From Anabaena azotica FACHB-119 (lineage in GTDB: Bacteria > Cyanobacteriota > Cyanobacteriia > Cyanobacteriales > Nostocaceae), in NCBI RefSeq assembly GCF_014697625.1, contig NZ_JACJSG010000005.1, positions 1 through 64,000 of the forward strand: a stretch of DNA of 64,000 nt, in the 5' to 3' direction. The notes beneath the pieces were generated by a model. The model was not told the DNA's origin, did no database searches, and saw only the letters and a list, made by a program, of their open reading frames with translations. Positions 54,930 to 63,421 of the stretch are shown in pieces (positions within the stretch are counted from its first letter, which is position 1; each line of letters begins with the position of its first letter). Both the position numbers and the translations under genes were made by a program.

Positions 54930-55190
54930 TTATGGTATCGAATTCAACAAAATTTCTATCATTTTGTATCCCCATTTGTATGTTAAAAATCCACAAATAA
55001 TTGCTAGGGTCAAACAGCCAAGGATGTTTGTAGTTAAAGATTGTGCAGAACCAAACCAATCAGCATAACTCCAATAAACTGCAGCAATTATCGCTCCAGT
55101 TAATACGCCAGCACTAAAGCGGATAATCACCATTTTCTTATTTTCTGATTTTAATGGCTGTGAGTTTGATTCTAGTGGTAAAGGATTCAT
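54930..55190 (-). CDS. Small two-helix membrane protein
   Basis: An 86-residue protein of unknown function. A polar start (1-20) is followed by two membrane helices, ~24-42 (FSAGVLTGAIIAAVYWSYA) and ~55-72 (ILGCLTLAIICGFLTYKWG). AAGGT lies about eight bases before the ATG. It stands between sbtA and the PCS-like gene on the same strand but with >140-base gaps on both sides, so co-transcription is uncertain. The gap to sbtA contains a GTAGTCAG...CTGACTAC imperfect palindrome (about 54871-54918). Confidence 0.55.
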   Translation of the reverse strand: MNPLPLESNSQPLKSENKKMVIIRFSAGVLTGAIIAAVYWSYADWFGSAQSLTTNILGCLTLAIICGFLTYKWGYKMIEILLNSIP

Positions 55191-55332
55191 AAAAATTTAC
55201 CTTTTGGTAAGTTTGATAAGATTTTATAGTAAGGGATATAAATAATTATTAACTTTACGATCGCCCATTTTTCATGTGAATTATGCGATTGCTCCTGATA
55301 CATTACACATGATAATATTTTTCTGTTCCCTT

Positions 55333-56046
55333 TCAGATTTTACTCACCAACACAAAACCGCGAGTTTTCTGTGAAACTGAATCAACTGTGTTCATAGCTT
55401 TCCATAAGTCTGCTGTCTTTACCCAAACGGGAGGATATTTATAACGGGAGACATCCATAATTAAAAATCTATCTGTCTGCTCATTGTATGCGGCTAAAGG
55501 TGATATATGTCCGCCTCTTTCTTGCCCTATTTCTTTACGTAAATAATTAACTATAACGTAGTTGCCTTTCTGTTTGAGATTTTCTGCTGCTTGTTTTCTA
55601 AATTCTTCTAAACTGGTATCACCAGCGTGACGAACTGCTACTTTCACACCATAACTAGCTATTAAACCTCCCAATTCCTCCAGAGTCATCCCTTGACGAG
55701 CAACTACTTCAGGTGCAATAACTGCTTTAGTTTTTGCATTATTAAAAAAGTTATCTTGGGTGAATACCCGATAGGGTGAATATTGGGGTGTTTCTGGTGC
55801 ATTAATGCCCAAACTATTCAACACCATGATAATACTAGCTACACCACAATAGGCTTGATTATTTTGCGTAACAAACTGCATACTCAGAGGAAAAAAGTCT
55901 TCTCTTGCACGACTTGTGAGGAGTAGTTTTTCTCCTTCATGAGAATTAAAGCCGATGAGGTTAGGCGAGAGTGTGAGGGTTTGAGCTATGGCTTGGCTGG
56001 TAGAAAGTAAAAGTCCAATAATTGTTGCTGGGGTCAAGTTTTTCAT
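55333..56046 (-). CDS. Phytochelatin-synthase-like glutathione hydrolase
   Basis: A 237-residue papain-fold protein of the prokaryotic PCS-like family. The catalytic triad is visible: Cys67 (NNQAYCGVASIIM), His180 (RGGHISPLAAY) and Asp198 (RFLIMDVSRY). The Nostoc relative mainly hydrolyses glutathione to gamma-Glu-Cys and makes little phytochelatin, lacking the C-terminal domain of plant enzymes; this protein also lacks it. A signal peptide (MKNLTPATIIGLLLSTSQAIA) suggests periplasmic location. It starts 20 bases after the osmoprotectant-binding protein gene and is almost certainly part of that operon. Confidence 0.88.
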   Translation of the reverse strand: MKNLTPATIIGLLLSTSQAIAQTLTLSPNLIGFNSHEGEKLLLTSRAREDFFPLSMQFVTQNNQAYCGVASIIMVLNSLGINAPETPQYSPYRVFTQDNFFNNAKTKAVIAPEVVARQGMTLEELGGLIASYGVKVAVRHAGDTSLEEFRKQAAENLKQKGNYVIVNYLRKEIGQERGGHISPLAAYNEQTDRFLIMDVSRYKYPPVWVKTADLWKAMNTVDSVSQKTRGFVLVSKI

Positions 56047-56065
56047 AATTATAACGCAGAGGTTT

Positions 56066-56974
56066 TTAGGCTTGTTTGAGGAGTCCTTTGGATTTACGGA
56101 ACTCCCGTACTACTTCTTTGATGTCTTGTAGTTCCCCTTCAACTAAGTAATTTAATTGTCGCATTTCGTCGGCAGAAATTTTGCCAGTTAATTGAGCGAT
56201 CGCAGTTTTTAATTGCGGGTATTTTCTCAGGGTTTCTTGTCTGACAATGGGCGTTGCTTCATAAGGAGGAAAGTATTTTTTATCATCTTTTAGCACTACC
56301 AAACCTAAGCGAGCGATTTGTCCATCTGTGGAATTACCCGCTACCATATCAACTTGTTTTTGAATTAAAGCCCGATATATTAAACCCAAGTCCATAATTT
56401 GGGGTGGTTTACTAAACTTGAAACCGTAAGTCTTTGCTAACCCTGGAAAACCATCTTCTCGTTCTAAAAATTCATAGCCGAAACCGCCGCGCCATTGAGG
56501 CGTATATTCAGCCGCTTCGCTCAGAGTTTGAATTTTGTAACGCTTTGCATCTTCTCCCCTGACGATGATAGCGAAGGTATTTTCAAACCCCAAACTAGGC
56601 ATTACTTCTAACTTGAATTGTTGAGCATAGGCTTGTTTTAGTTTCTCATAAACAACTTTAGGGTCATTAATAACTGGTTGTTTCAAAATGCCCGTAAAAG
56701 CTGTACCTGTATATTCAATATAAGCATCTATTTTGCCAGCCAGAATTGCACTATGGCACACGAAAGAGCCGCCCAAGCGAGGACGACGAGCTACTTTTAA
56801 GTTAGTTGTATCTTCAATTTGTTGAGCTAAAATCTCACCGAGAATATCTTGTTCTGTAAAGTCTTTAGAAGCTACAGTAACATCACCGTTAGTAGTAATT
56901 GTATTGGGATTGCAACTAGCGATCGCCAAAACTAAACTAAAAGCTAATAAGAAAAATATGAGAAATCTTTTCAT
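56066..56974 (-). CDS. Osmoprotectant ABC transporter substrate-binding lipoprotein
   Basis: A 302-residue periplasmic binding protein of the glycine-betaine/choline (OsmF/OpuCC) type. Lipobox LVLAIASC with Cys20, then VASKDFTEQDILGEILAQ (~34-51) and RRPRLGGSF... IDAYIEYTGTA (~63-86), landmarks of QAT-family receptors. Aromatic residues forming a quaternary-ammonium box are plausible but not mapped. It lies between the permease and the PCS-like gene. The real ligand could be betaine, choline or a peptide/thiol such as glutathione, given the neighbour. Confidence 0.87.
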   Translation of the reverse strand: MKRFLIFFLLAFSLVLAIASCNPNTITTNGDVTVASKDFTEQDILGEILAQQIEDTTNLKVARRPRLGGSFVCHSAILAGKIDAYIEYTGTAFTGILKQPVINDPKVVYEKLKQAYAQQFKLEVMPSLGFENTFAIIVRGEDAKRYKIQTLSEAAEYTPQWRGGFGYEFLEREDGFPGLAKTYGFKFSKPPQIMDLGLIYRALIQKQVDMVAGNSTDGQIARLGLVVLKDDKKYFPPYEATPIVRQETLRKYPQLKTAIAQLTGKISADEMRQLNYLVEGELQDIKEVVREFRKSKGLLKQA

Positions 56975-57025
56975 TATTTATATTGGCTCAGAAGCTGAAA
57001 ATCTCAAGCAGTAACTCTAGCGTCT

Positions 57026-57652
57026 CTAAAACTTTAACCTCTTTTCCAACCAGCCAATTAACAAATCAGCCACTAGGGCAATTACCGCCGCCGGTACTGC
57101 TCCTGCTAAGATTAATTGATTATTAACGACAGCAATTCCCCGAAAAATAAACACGCCCAAACCACCAGCACCAATTGCAGCTGCAATAGTTGCAATACCA
57201 ATAGATATCACCGTCGCCACTCTTACCCCTGCCAAAATTACCCCCATTGCTAAGGGAATTTCTACTTGTAATAATAATTGTCTATCAGTCATGCCCATTC
57301 CTCGCCCAGCTTCCCGAATTGCTGGATCTACGCCAGTTATGCCTGTGTAAGTATTGCGAATTATGGGCAAAAATGAATACAAGGTCAGGGCAACAATTGC
57401 CGGGATAACACCAATGCCACCAATCACAGGCACAGGGATGAGTAAGCCAAATAATGCCAAACTGGGAATAGTTTGGAGTATATTTGCTATACCTAAGATT
57501 GGTTGACGGAGTTGTTTTTGACGGGTGATTAAAATGCCTAAAGGGATACCTATGATTATAGCGATCGCGATCGCCACGCCCACCAAAAATAAATGCTCCA
57601 AGGTATGCTGTATAATTTCTGGGGCATACTTAATTAAGAAGAAATCTTTCAT
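57026..57652 (-). CDS. Osmoprotectant ABC transporter permease
   Basis: A 208-residue BPD-type permease with about five to six helices. The EAA-like loop is seen as GVDPAIREAGRGMGMTDRQLLLQVEIPLAMG (~112-143) and typical segments as IPLGILITRQKQLRQPILG and TIAAAIGAGGLGVFIFRG. It resembles OpuCB/YehW permeases; a single permease gene suggests a homodimer. The gene lies between the ATPase (75-base gap with GGGGATTGGG-type repeats) and the binding protein (51-base gap). Confidence 0.88.
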   Translation of the reverse strand: MKDFFLIKYAPEIIQHTLEHLFLVGVAIAIAIIIGIPLGILITRQKQLRQPILGIANILQTIPSLALFGLLIPVPVIGGIGVIPAIVALTLYSFLPIIRNTYTGITGVDPAIREAGRGMGMTDRQLLLQVEIPLAMGVILAGVRVATVISIGIATIAAAIGAGGLGVFIFRGIAVVNNQLILAGAVPAAVIALVADLLIGWLEKRLKF

Positions 57653-57727
57653 AAATTAGGGATTGGGGATTGGGTACTGGGGACTGGGAAGATTTAAATT
57701 GAGATTTCCCTTGTTTTCTTCTTGTAA

Positions 57728-58483
57728 TTAACTAAGTTGTTGGGAATGCAGACATTGCAAAAAGGCAATACTTTCGGGATGTTGGGAAGCCATAAATTCA
57801 TCCTTTGTTCCTAATACAACTAATTCTCCCCCATACATTAAACCAATTCTTGAGGCTAAAACAAAGGCTTCTTGAATATCGTGGGTAACAAATACCACCG
57901 TCTTACCTAACTCTCGTTGCAACCGCCGAAACTCTTGTTGCAGTTCTAGTCTGGTGATGGGATCAAGTGCGCCAAAGGGTTCATCCATGAGTAAAACTGG
58001 GGGATCTGCGGCTAAAGCCCTAGCTACACCAACTCTTTGTCTTTGTCCTCCAGATAATTCATGCGGGTAACGTTGAGCAAATTGTGCAGGATCTAAGCCT
58101 ACCAGATGCAACAATTCATAAACTCGCGTTTTAATTTGTTTAGGTAGCCAACCTTCTAAACTAGGAACTAAACCTACATTGCGTTCAACTGTGAAATGGG
58201 GAAATAAGCCAGTTTCTTGAATTACATAACCAATCTTACGCCGCAGTTGAATTTCATCCCATTGTGATGTAGGTTTTCCGGCAAATAAAACCTCGCCTTG
58301 AGTAGGAGTAAACAGGCGATTAATTAACTTCATGGTAGTAGTTTTGCCACTACCACTTCGTCCCAGTAATACTAATGCTTCTCCTTGGTAGATGGTGAAA
58401 TTGAGATGGGATACTAAAGGACGATGGTTGCGGCTAAGTGTCACATCATGAAATTCAATTATGGCTGAATTAGCTTTCGACAT
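57728..58483 (-). CDS. Osmoprotectant ABC transporter ATPase
   Basis: A 251-residue ATPase of the OpuCA/ProV type without the C-terminal CBS pair that osmosensing members have. Walker A LLGRSGSGKTTTMKL (~34-48), Q-loop IQETGLFP, signature ELSGGQRQRVGVARAL, Walker B VLLMDEPFGALD and switch His in VTHDIQEAF. It is the first gene of a four-gene operon running to the PCS-like gene. The ATG (58483) lies after AT-rich DNA. Absence of CBS domains argues against direct ionic-strength gating. Confidence 0.9.
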   Translation of the reverse strand: MSKANSAIIEFHDVTLSRNHRPLVSHLNFTIYQGEALVLLGRSGSGKTTTMKLINRLFTPTQGEVLFAGKPTSQWDEIQLRRKIGYVIQETGLFPHFTVERNVGLVPSLEGWLPKQIKTRVYELLHLVGLDPAQFAQRYPHELSGGQRQRVGVARALAADPPVLLMDEPFGALDPITRLELQQEFRRLQRELGKTVVFVTHDIQEAFVLASRIGLMYGGELVVLGTKDEFMASQHPESIAFLQCLHSQQLS

Positions 58484-58868
58484 AGAATTAATTTTGTGAT
58501 TATAAATTACTGGCGATAATAAGTTGATAGTCAGTAGACCAAAAAGTTTGGCGATCGCTAAAAAATACTATTTTCAATACCTCATTAATTTCTGTGTCAT
58601 ATTCATTAAGATTGTTAATTTTATGGTAGTGGTAAATATGTAGTGGCTAAATTTATCATCATTATATAGGACTCATATTTGATTTCTGAAATATAAGTAG
58701 GGTGGGCATTGCCCACCGTATCATGGTTTTGGTGGGCAATGCCCACCCTACAGATACTTAGATTTTTTCAACAATCAATTCGGATTCCTATGTATTTACC
58801 ACTACCCATATATTTGAGATGGCGCTCCAATTGAATTTAGTCTCTGTTTGCAATTAAGGACAATGTTC
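58484..58868. other. Divergent promoter region with inverted repeat
   Basis: A large hairpin-forming inverted repeat, GTAGGGTGGGCATTGCCCAC...GTGGGCAATGCCCACCCTAC (58697-58751), lies between the ABC operon and the nuclease gene. Its half-sites also occur at 14882-14900, 33469-33489 and 44366-44390. No gene is seen. Confidence 0.65.
58697..58751. repeat. GTAGGGTGGGCATTGCCCACC inverted repeat
   Basis: Two inverted copies of a 21-base sequence that is itself partly palindromic (GGTGGGCATTGCCCACC), separated by about 13 bases. It is one of a dispersed family. Confidence 0.75.
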
Positions 58869-60617
58869 ATGAGTTCTATCCGCAAAGTCTTGCAGATACT
58901 ATGCTTGATTGTTTTTCTGGCATTTTGCCTTCCTTCAGGTATCGCTCATGGTGTAGAAGTTACATCTTTGGTAGGGAGTCCTACGCAACTGACGGTTGCT
59001 ACCTTCAATGTCGAAAACCTTGATCCTAAAAGGGAAAATATCTCTAAGGTGGAAGGTAATTCCCGGAGAAATATTGATGATGATATCAGAAGCGGTAAGT
59101 TTACAGCTTTGGCAAACCAGATTGTTACTAATCTTCAAGCACCAGACATTATTGCTTTGCAAGAAGTACAAGACAATGATGGAGCCGAGTTGAGTTCAGT
59201 GGTTGATGCTGCTCTGACTGCTGAGACTTTAATTAGTTCTATCCAATCTGTAGGAGGCCCGGACTATAAGTATCAAGAAATACCTCCTGTGAACGGCTTG
59301 GACGGAGGTCAACCAGGTGGCAATATCCGCGTAGGCTTTTTATTCAATCCTCAACGAGTTAAACTACAAAAGCTAGAACGCTTTGCTGACGATCCAGCCT
59401 TTTTAGAAAGTCGCAAACCTTTAGTGGGTGAATTTACTTTCAATAATATTCCCGTCACCCTGATCAACAATCATTTTGCTTCTAAAAGTGGAGGAGCGGC
59501 TTCTAACCCAAAACGGATCAGACAGGCAACAATTGTTAACAAATTTGTGGGAGATCGCTTAACTACTAACCCAAATGCCAATATTGTCGTGCTTGGTGAT
59601 TTGAATGATACTCCAGATTCGCGACCGATAAAAGCTTTGGCAGGAAATGAGCTAAAAAATTTAGTCAACAATATTCCCCTAGAAGACCGTTATTCTTATA
59701 TATTTCAAGGCAGAAAAGAACAAATTGACCAGATTCTGATTACCCCAAACTTATTCAACAAGGGAAATCCACAGATCAATGCTGTTCATGTTAACGCAGG
59801 TATTTCTGAATCAGCTAGCGATCACGACCCTGTGATTGCTCGGTTTATTCTATCAGCTGCTGGTGAGACTACCCCAATTACATCAGTCCCAGTTACCAAT
59901 TCGGAAACAGCAGTTACAGCAAGCACGATTTTATCTGGTATTACAGGAGACGGTTTACTCTCACAACTAGATAGCCTTTACTCTCCTCGTACTAGCCTGG
60001 GATATGGTAGCGCTCGCGATTTGCTTTACACCAAAATAGATAATCAAGGTGGTATACTCACAGATATCTATGCTGGTTACACTGTGCCGCTCAGTCAAAA
60101 TTCCAATAAACCCAGAGAGGAAGCGGCGATACACAGAATTAACGCTGAACATATCTGGCCGCAGAGTCTGGGAGCTGATGGCCCAGCAAAAAGCGACTTG
60201 CATAATCTCTTTGCTTCACGGATGGAAATTAACAGCGATCGCTCAAACTTCCCATTTGCAGATATTCCTGATAATCAAACTACTTCCTGGTATATCGAAG
60301 ATGAAGAACTGAGTTTCCCACCAAATCGTCAAGATATTGACAAGTACAGTGAATTCAGACGGGGATTCTTTGAACCACGGGAGGCTAAGAAAGGAGATAT
60401 TGCTAGGGTAATATTCTATTTTCGCACAGTCTATCCAGAATTGGCAAATGCCAGCTTCTTTGAACAACAACAGGATACCCTCTGTAAGTGGCAAGCAGAC
60501 GATCCCATTGATGCAGGTGAAGTTGCACGCAGTCGTGCGATCGCTCAAACACCCCAAGGCAATGAAAATCCATTTGTGTTAGATCCCACTCTGCCAAAAC
60601 GAACCTATTGCAGCTAA
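58869..60617 (+). CDS. Secreted EEP-family nuclease fused to endonuclease I domain
   Basis: A 582-residue exported protein with a signal peptide (VLQILCLIVFLAFCLPSGIAHG). Residues ~35-340 are an endonuclease/exonuclease/phosphatase (EEP) domain: ATFNVENLDP, IALQEVQDN, NNHFASKSGG, VLGDLNDTPDS and SASDHDPVIARF. Residues ~365-575 are an EndA/NucM-type endonuclease I: INAEHIWPQSLG with catalytic His, then DLHNLFASRMEINSDRSNFPF. Two nuclease folds in one secreted chain suggest extracellular DNA degradation and phosphate scavenging. ATG 58869 is chosen because AAGGA lies eight bases upstream; a TTG at 58848 is less likely. Confidence 0.87.
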   Translation: MSSIRKVLQILCLIVFLAFCLPSGIAHGVEVTSLVGSPTQLTVATFNVENLDPKRENISKVEGNSRRNIDDDIRSGKFTALANQIVTNLQAPDIIALQEVQDNDGAELSSVVDAALTAETLISSIQSVGGPDYKYQEIPPVNGLDGGQPGGNIRVGFLFNPQRVKLQKLERFADDPAFLESRKPLVGEFTFNNIPVTLINNHFASKSGGAASNPKRIRQATIVNKFVGDRLTTNPNANIVVLGDLNDTPDSRPIKALAGNELKNLVNNIPLEDRYSYIFQGRKEQIDQILITPNLFNKGNPQINAVHVNAGISESASDHDPVIARFILSAAGETTPITSVPVTNSETAVTASTILSGITGDGLLSQLDSLYSPRTSLGYGSARDLLYTKIDNQGGILTDIYAGYTVPLSQNSNKPREEAAIHRINAEHIWPQSLGADGPAKSDLHNLFASRMEINSDRSNFPFADIPDNQTTSWYIEDEELSFPPNRQDIDKYSEFRRGFFEPREAKKGDIARVIFYFRTVYPELANASFFEQQQDTLCKWQADDPIDAGEVARSRAIAQTPQGNENPFVLDPTLPKRTYCS

Positions 60618-60628
60618 AAAGTCCAGCA

Positions 60629-60664
60629 AGTCCCAACTCCTAATAGTTTGGGACTTCTGTTTTT
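60629..60664 (+). terminator. Terminator after nuclease gene
   Basis: AGTCCCAACT and AGTTTGGGACT form a stem, followed by TCTGTTTTT; begins 12 bases after the stop. A good rho-independent type. Confidence 0.8.
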
Positions 60665-61157
60665 GGGACATTGTGCAATTAAATCCATCTCTCCCACAAT
60701 CAGCACTTAAAATAAGCCTCCCAAGGATAGATGCAATTTGCTGCCAAAATGGCTAACCTGACTATTCAGCACGATAGATGGCGCAAATGAGAGCATACGA
60801 AAGTATGCGTTTGCATTATACTGCAAACAGCATATTCGTGACTCCTCAACCCATCAAAGTTTTCATCTAATCTTGGGTTGGCGATTTTTCAGTAGTCAAT
60901 GGTTGTCATTTGCTTTAACAGTGAACAGTGAACAGTTATCAGTTAAATTCTTGGTGAAACACCAATTGGTGGAAGGCGTAGGGAGGCGCTTCTTTATCCC
61001 CCACCATACCCAGTCAGGACTGATAACTGATAACTGATAACTGATTTAATACAGCCGCACCACTTGTTACAAGCTGGGGAACTGCGTATTAAACAAAAAC
61101 AACTGACCATTGACACTTGCAGTTTGTTTGGACGAAGTAGACAAGCGGATTATTCTC
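60665..61157. other. Intergenic with dispersed repeat copy 2
   Basis: The segment 60911-61050 is the second complete TTTAACAGT/GGTGGAAGGCG repeat (GCTTTAACAGTGAACAG ... CCAATTGGTGGAAGGCGT ... three CTGATAA units ... CTGATTTAA). No gene is seen in the rest. Confidence 0.6.
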
Positions 61158-62795
61158 ATGAAAAGGTTTTTGAAGTATCTGAGTCTGGGTTTACTGTCCA
61201 CTCTTTTGACCGCTAAACCAGGTTTAAGTGCTGAACGTATCAGTCTGTTTTACCCTCCTTTTGGTGAATTTTCTCTACCTGTTAATTCGTTAGAAACTTT
61301 CGCTAAAGAAGGTAAAATCGACAATGATTTCCAATTTTATGCTCAACGTTTAACTCCTGAACAACTAACTCAACTGCGAGAATTTCTTCAACAACGTTTT
61401 AATGTAACTCCTACTTTAATATCTCAAGTTACTTACTCACCTATCGGGGAACAAGTTTTGCAGCGTCTGGGGGATATAGTACAAACTGATTCTCGTCAGA
61501 ATGGCTTTTATGCTTTACGTGGTGCGCTACTTGTATCGGCTTCCCAACCACAGGGTGTATCAGTGATTAATGTACTGCGTAATTTTCCTAGCACTAATGT
61601 TAGGCTGAATTTCTCAGAAGGCGTGCGAATATTTAATGACTTAGCACAATTTACTAGAATTAGGGATAAAGTTTTTGCTTCTCTACAACAACAGAGTTTA
61701 GCCGAGGTTATTGTTACTGATCAGAATGTATCTCAATTGCCGGATTTACGATCGCCAGGAAAATTCCGTTGGCAAATAGCCAGCTTTAATCTCAACGATA
61801 GGCAACGCGATCGCCGTTTACCAGTAGATTTATATATACCCCAAACAACTCAAGATACTCAAGGACAGCCGCCTTTCCCCTTAATTGTCATTTCTCACGG
61901 CATCGCCTCTGACCGCTATAGTTTTATTTACCTAGCCGAACATTTAGCATCCTACGGTTTCGCCGTTGCTGTATTAGAACATCCTGGTAGTAACGCTAAA
62001 CGCTTTGAACAATATTTTGCCGGGTTGGCAGGCCCACCGCAACCCAGAGAATTTATTGACCGACCTTTAGATATTAAGCTTCTGTTAGATGAACTCCAAC
62101 GTTTGGCACAATCTGATTCCCGGCTTGGGGGTAAACTTAATTTTCAGCAAGTTGGTGCGATCGGTCAATCCTTTGGTGGTTATACAGTATTGTCTTTAGG
62201 AGGCGCAAAGATTAATTTTGCCCAACTCAACCAAGACTGTAACCCAGAGAATTCTGGTTTGAATGTATCGATATTGTTACAATGTGAGGCGAATCAGTTA
62301 CCTCCACAAAATTATCAGTTACAAGATAGTCGAATTAAAGCAGTCATTGCCATTAATCCTATTAGCAGTGCTGTTTTTGGTGAAAATGGTATTAATCAAG
62401 TGAAACTACCTGTAATGATAGTAGCTGGTAGCCAAGATATTTTTGCCCCACCAGTACCCGAACAAATTCGCCCCTTTAGTTGGCTTCCTAACCCCAACAA
62501 AGATTTAGTTTTAATAGAAAACGCCACCCACTTCACTCTCATCGGTGACTCACCCCGTGGGAATAATGTCTTACCAGTACCAAGCGGTTTACTTGGCCCT
62601 GAACGGACTCCGGCTTACTCCTATCTCAACGCTTTAAGCGTGGCTTTTCTCAGCGCCAATCTACTCAATCGTCCTGAATATCGTGCTTATTTGCAACCTT
62701 CTTACACTCAATCTATCAGTCAACCTCCTTTAAACCTCAGTATTTTGCAATCCTTGAGTAGCGAACAATTGACGAAAATTGTAGGCAGTAGGTAG
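61158..62795 (+). CDS. Exported alpha/beta hydrolase with DUF1400 domain
   Basis: A 545-residue protein with a signal peptide (LKYLSLGLLSTLLTAKPGLSA). The DUF1400 domain (~25-150: RISLFYPPFGEFSLPVNSLETFAKEGKI... LRGALLVSASQP) is followed by a platelet-activating-factor-acetylhydrolase-like alpha/beta domain. Features: oxyanion motif VISHGIASDRYSF, nucleophile elbow AIGQSFGGY, acid in IVAGSQDIFAPP and His in ENATHFTLIG. Substrate unknown; the family is common in cyanobacteria, and a lipid or ester hydrolase role is likely. ATG 61158 (MKRFLKYLS) is chosen; the upstream frame from 61110 would put polar sequence before the signal peptide. Confidence 0.85.
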   Translation: MKRFLKYLSLGLLSTLLTAKPGLSAERISLFYPPFGEFSLPVNSLETFAKEGKIDNDFQFYAQRLTPEQLTQLREFLQQRFNVTPTLISQVTYSPIGEQVLQRLGDIVQTDSRQNGFYALRGALLVSASQPQGVSVINVLRNFPSTNVRLNFSEGVRIFNDLAQFTRIRDKVFASLQQQSLAEVIVTDQNVSQLPDLRSPGKFRWQIASFNLNDRQRDRRLPVDLYIPQTTQDTQGQPPFPLIVISHGIASDRYSFIYLAEHLASYGFAVAVLEHPGSNAKRFEQYFAGLAGPPQPREFIDRPLDIKLLLDELQRLAQSDSRLGGKLNFQQVGAIGQSFGGYTVLSLGGAKINFAQLNQDCNPENSGLNVSILLQCEANQLPPQNYQLQDSRIKAVIAINPISSAVFGENGINQVKLPVMIVAGSQDIFAPPVPEQIRPFSWLPNPNKDLVLIENATHFTLIGDSPRGNNVLPVPSGLLGPERTPAYSYLNALSVAFLSANLLNRPEYRAYLQPSYTQSISQPPLNLSILQSLSSEQLTKIVGSR

Positions 62796-62960
62796 TGGGG
62801 ACTGGGGGGAGATGAGGGAGTGTGGGGAGATGAGGGAGATGAGGAGCAACCCACCCCTAACCCCTAAGAGGAGGGGAAAGGAGCAGGGAAGCAGGGGAGA
62901 ATAACAACTGACAACTGATAACTGATAACTGTCAACTGTCAACTGTCAACTGTCAACTTC
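62792..62960. repeat. GGGGACTG, GATGAGG and CTGATAA/TGTCAAC arrays
   Basis: Heptad-type tracts start at the stop codon of the hydrolase gene: GTAGTGGGGACTGGGGGGAG, then GATGAGG units, then CTGATAA and CTGTCAA units. The following 62961-63421 is AT-rich with no gene, probably the promoter and leader of the next one. Confidence 0.85.
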
Positions 62961-63421
62961 ATTTGTTCCCCACAAATATGTCTTTTTTGTGTCATATATA
63001 TGACAATTTTCTGTTAGATAAAAATATTTGCGCCAATTGTCAGGGGATCATAATATTTGTACTCAAGTATTCATAAAAACTTATATAAAAATCAATCGTC
63101 TATATATCTGTTTGTTAATAAGTATTAAGAAATTCTTATTACTGATTGTTGCAGGTACTTGATTTAATTGCTAACGTGTGTAAAGCAACGGTAATGATAA
63201 ACGCTCTGATTCAAAAGAGGTAAAATCTATGAGCCATGTCAATTTAATCAATAGTGAAAGAAATTGATTGTAATTTGCACAATTGACGCAGATTAGCCTA
63301 AGAAATCTATCGTTGCTAAAGGCTAATTGCCCTGATCTGATTGAATACAACGAAGATTGTTTTACCTTGTGTTGATTGATGAATGACCGGGGTAAAACCG
63401 AGACTTTGGAGGATAAAATCC

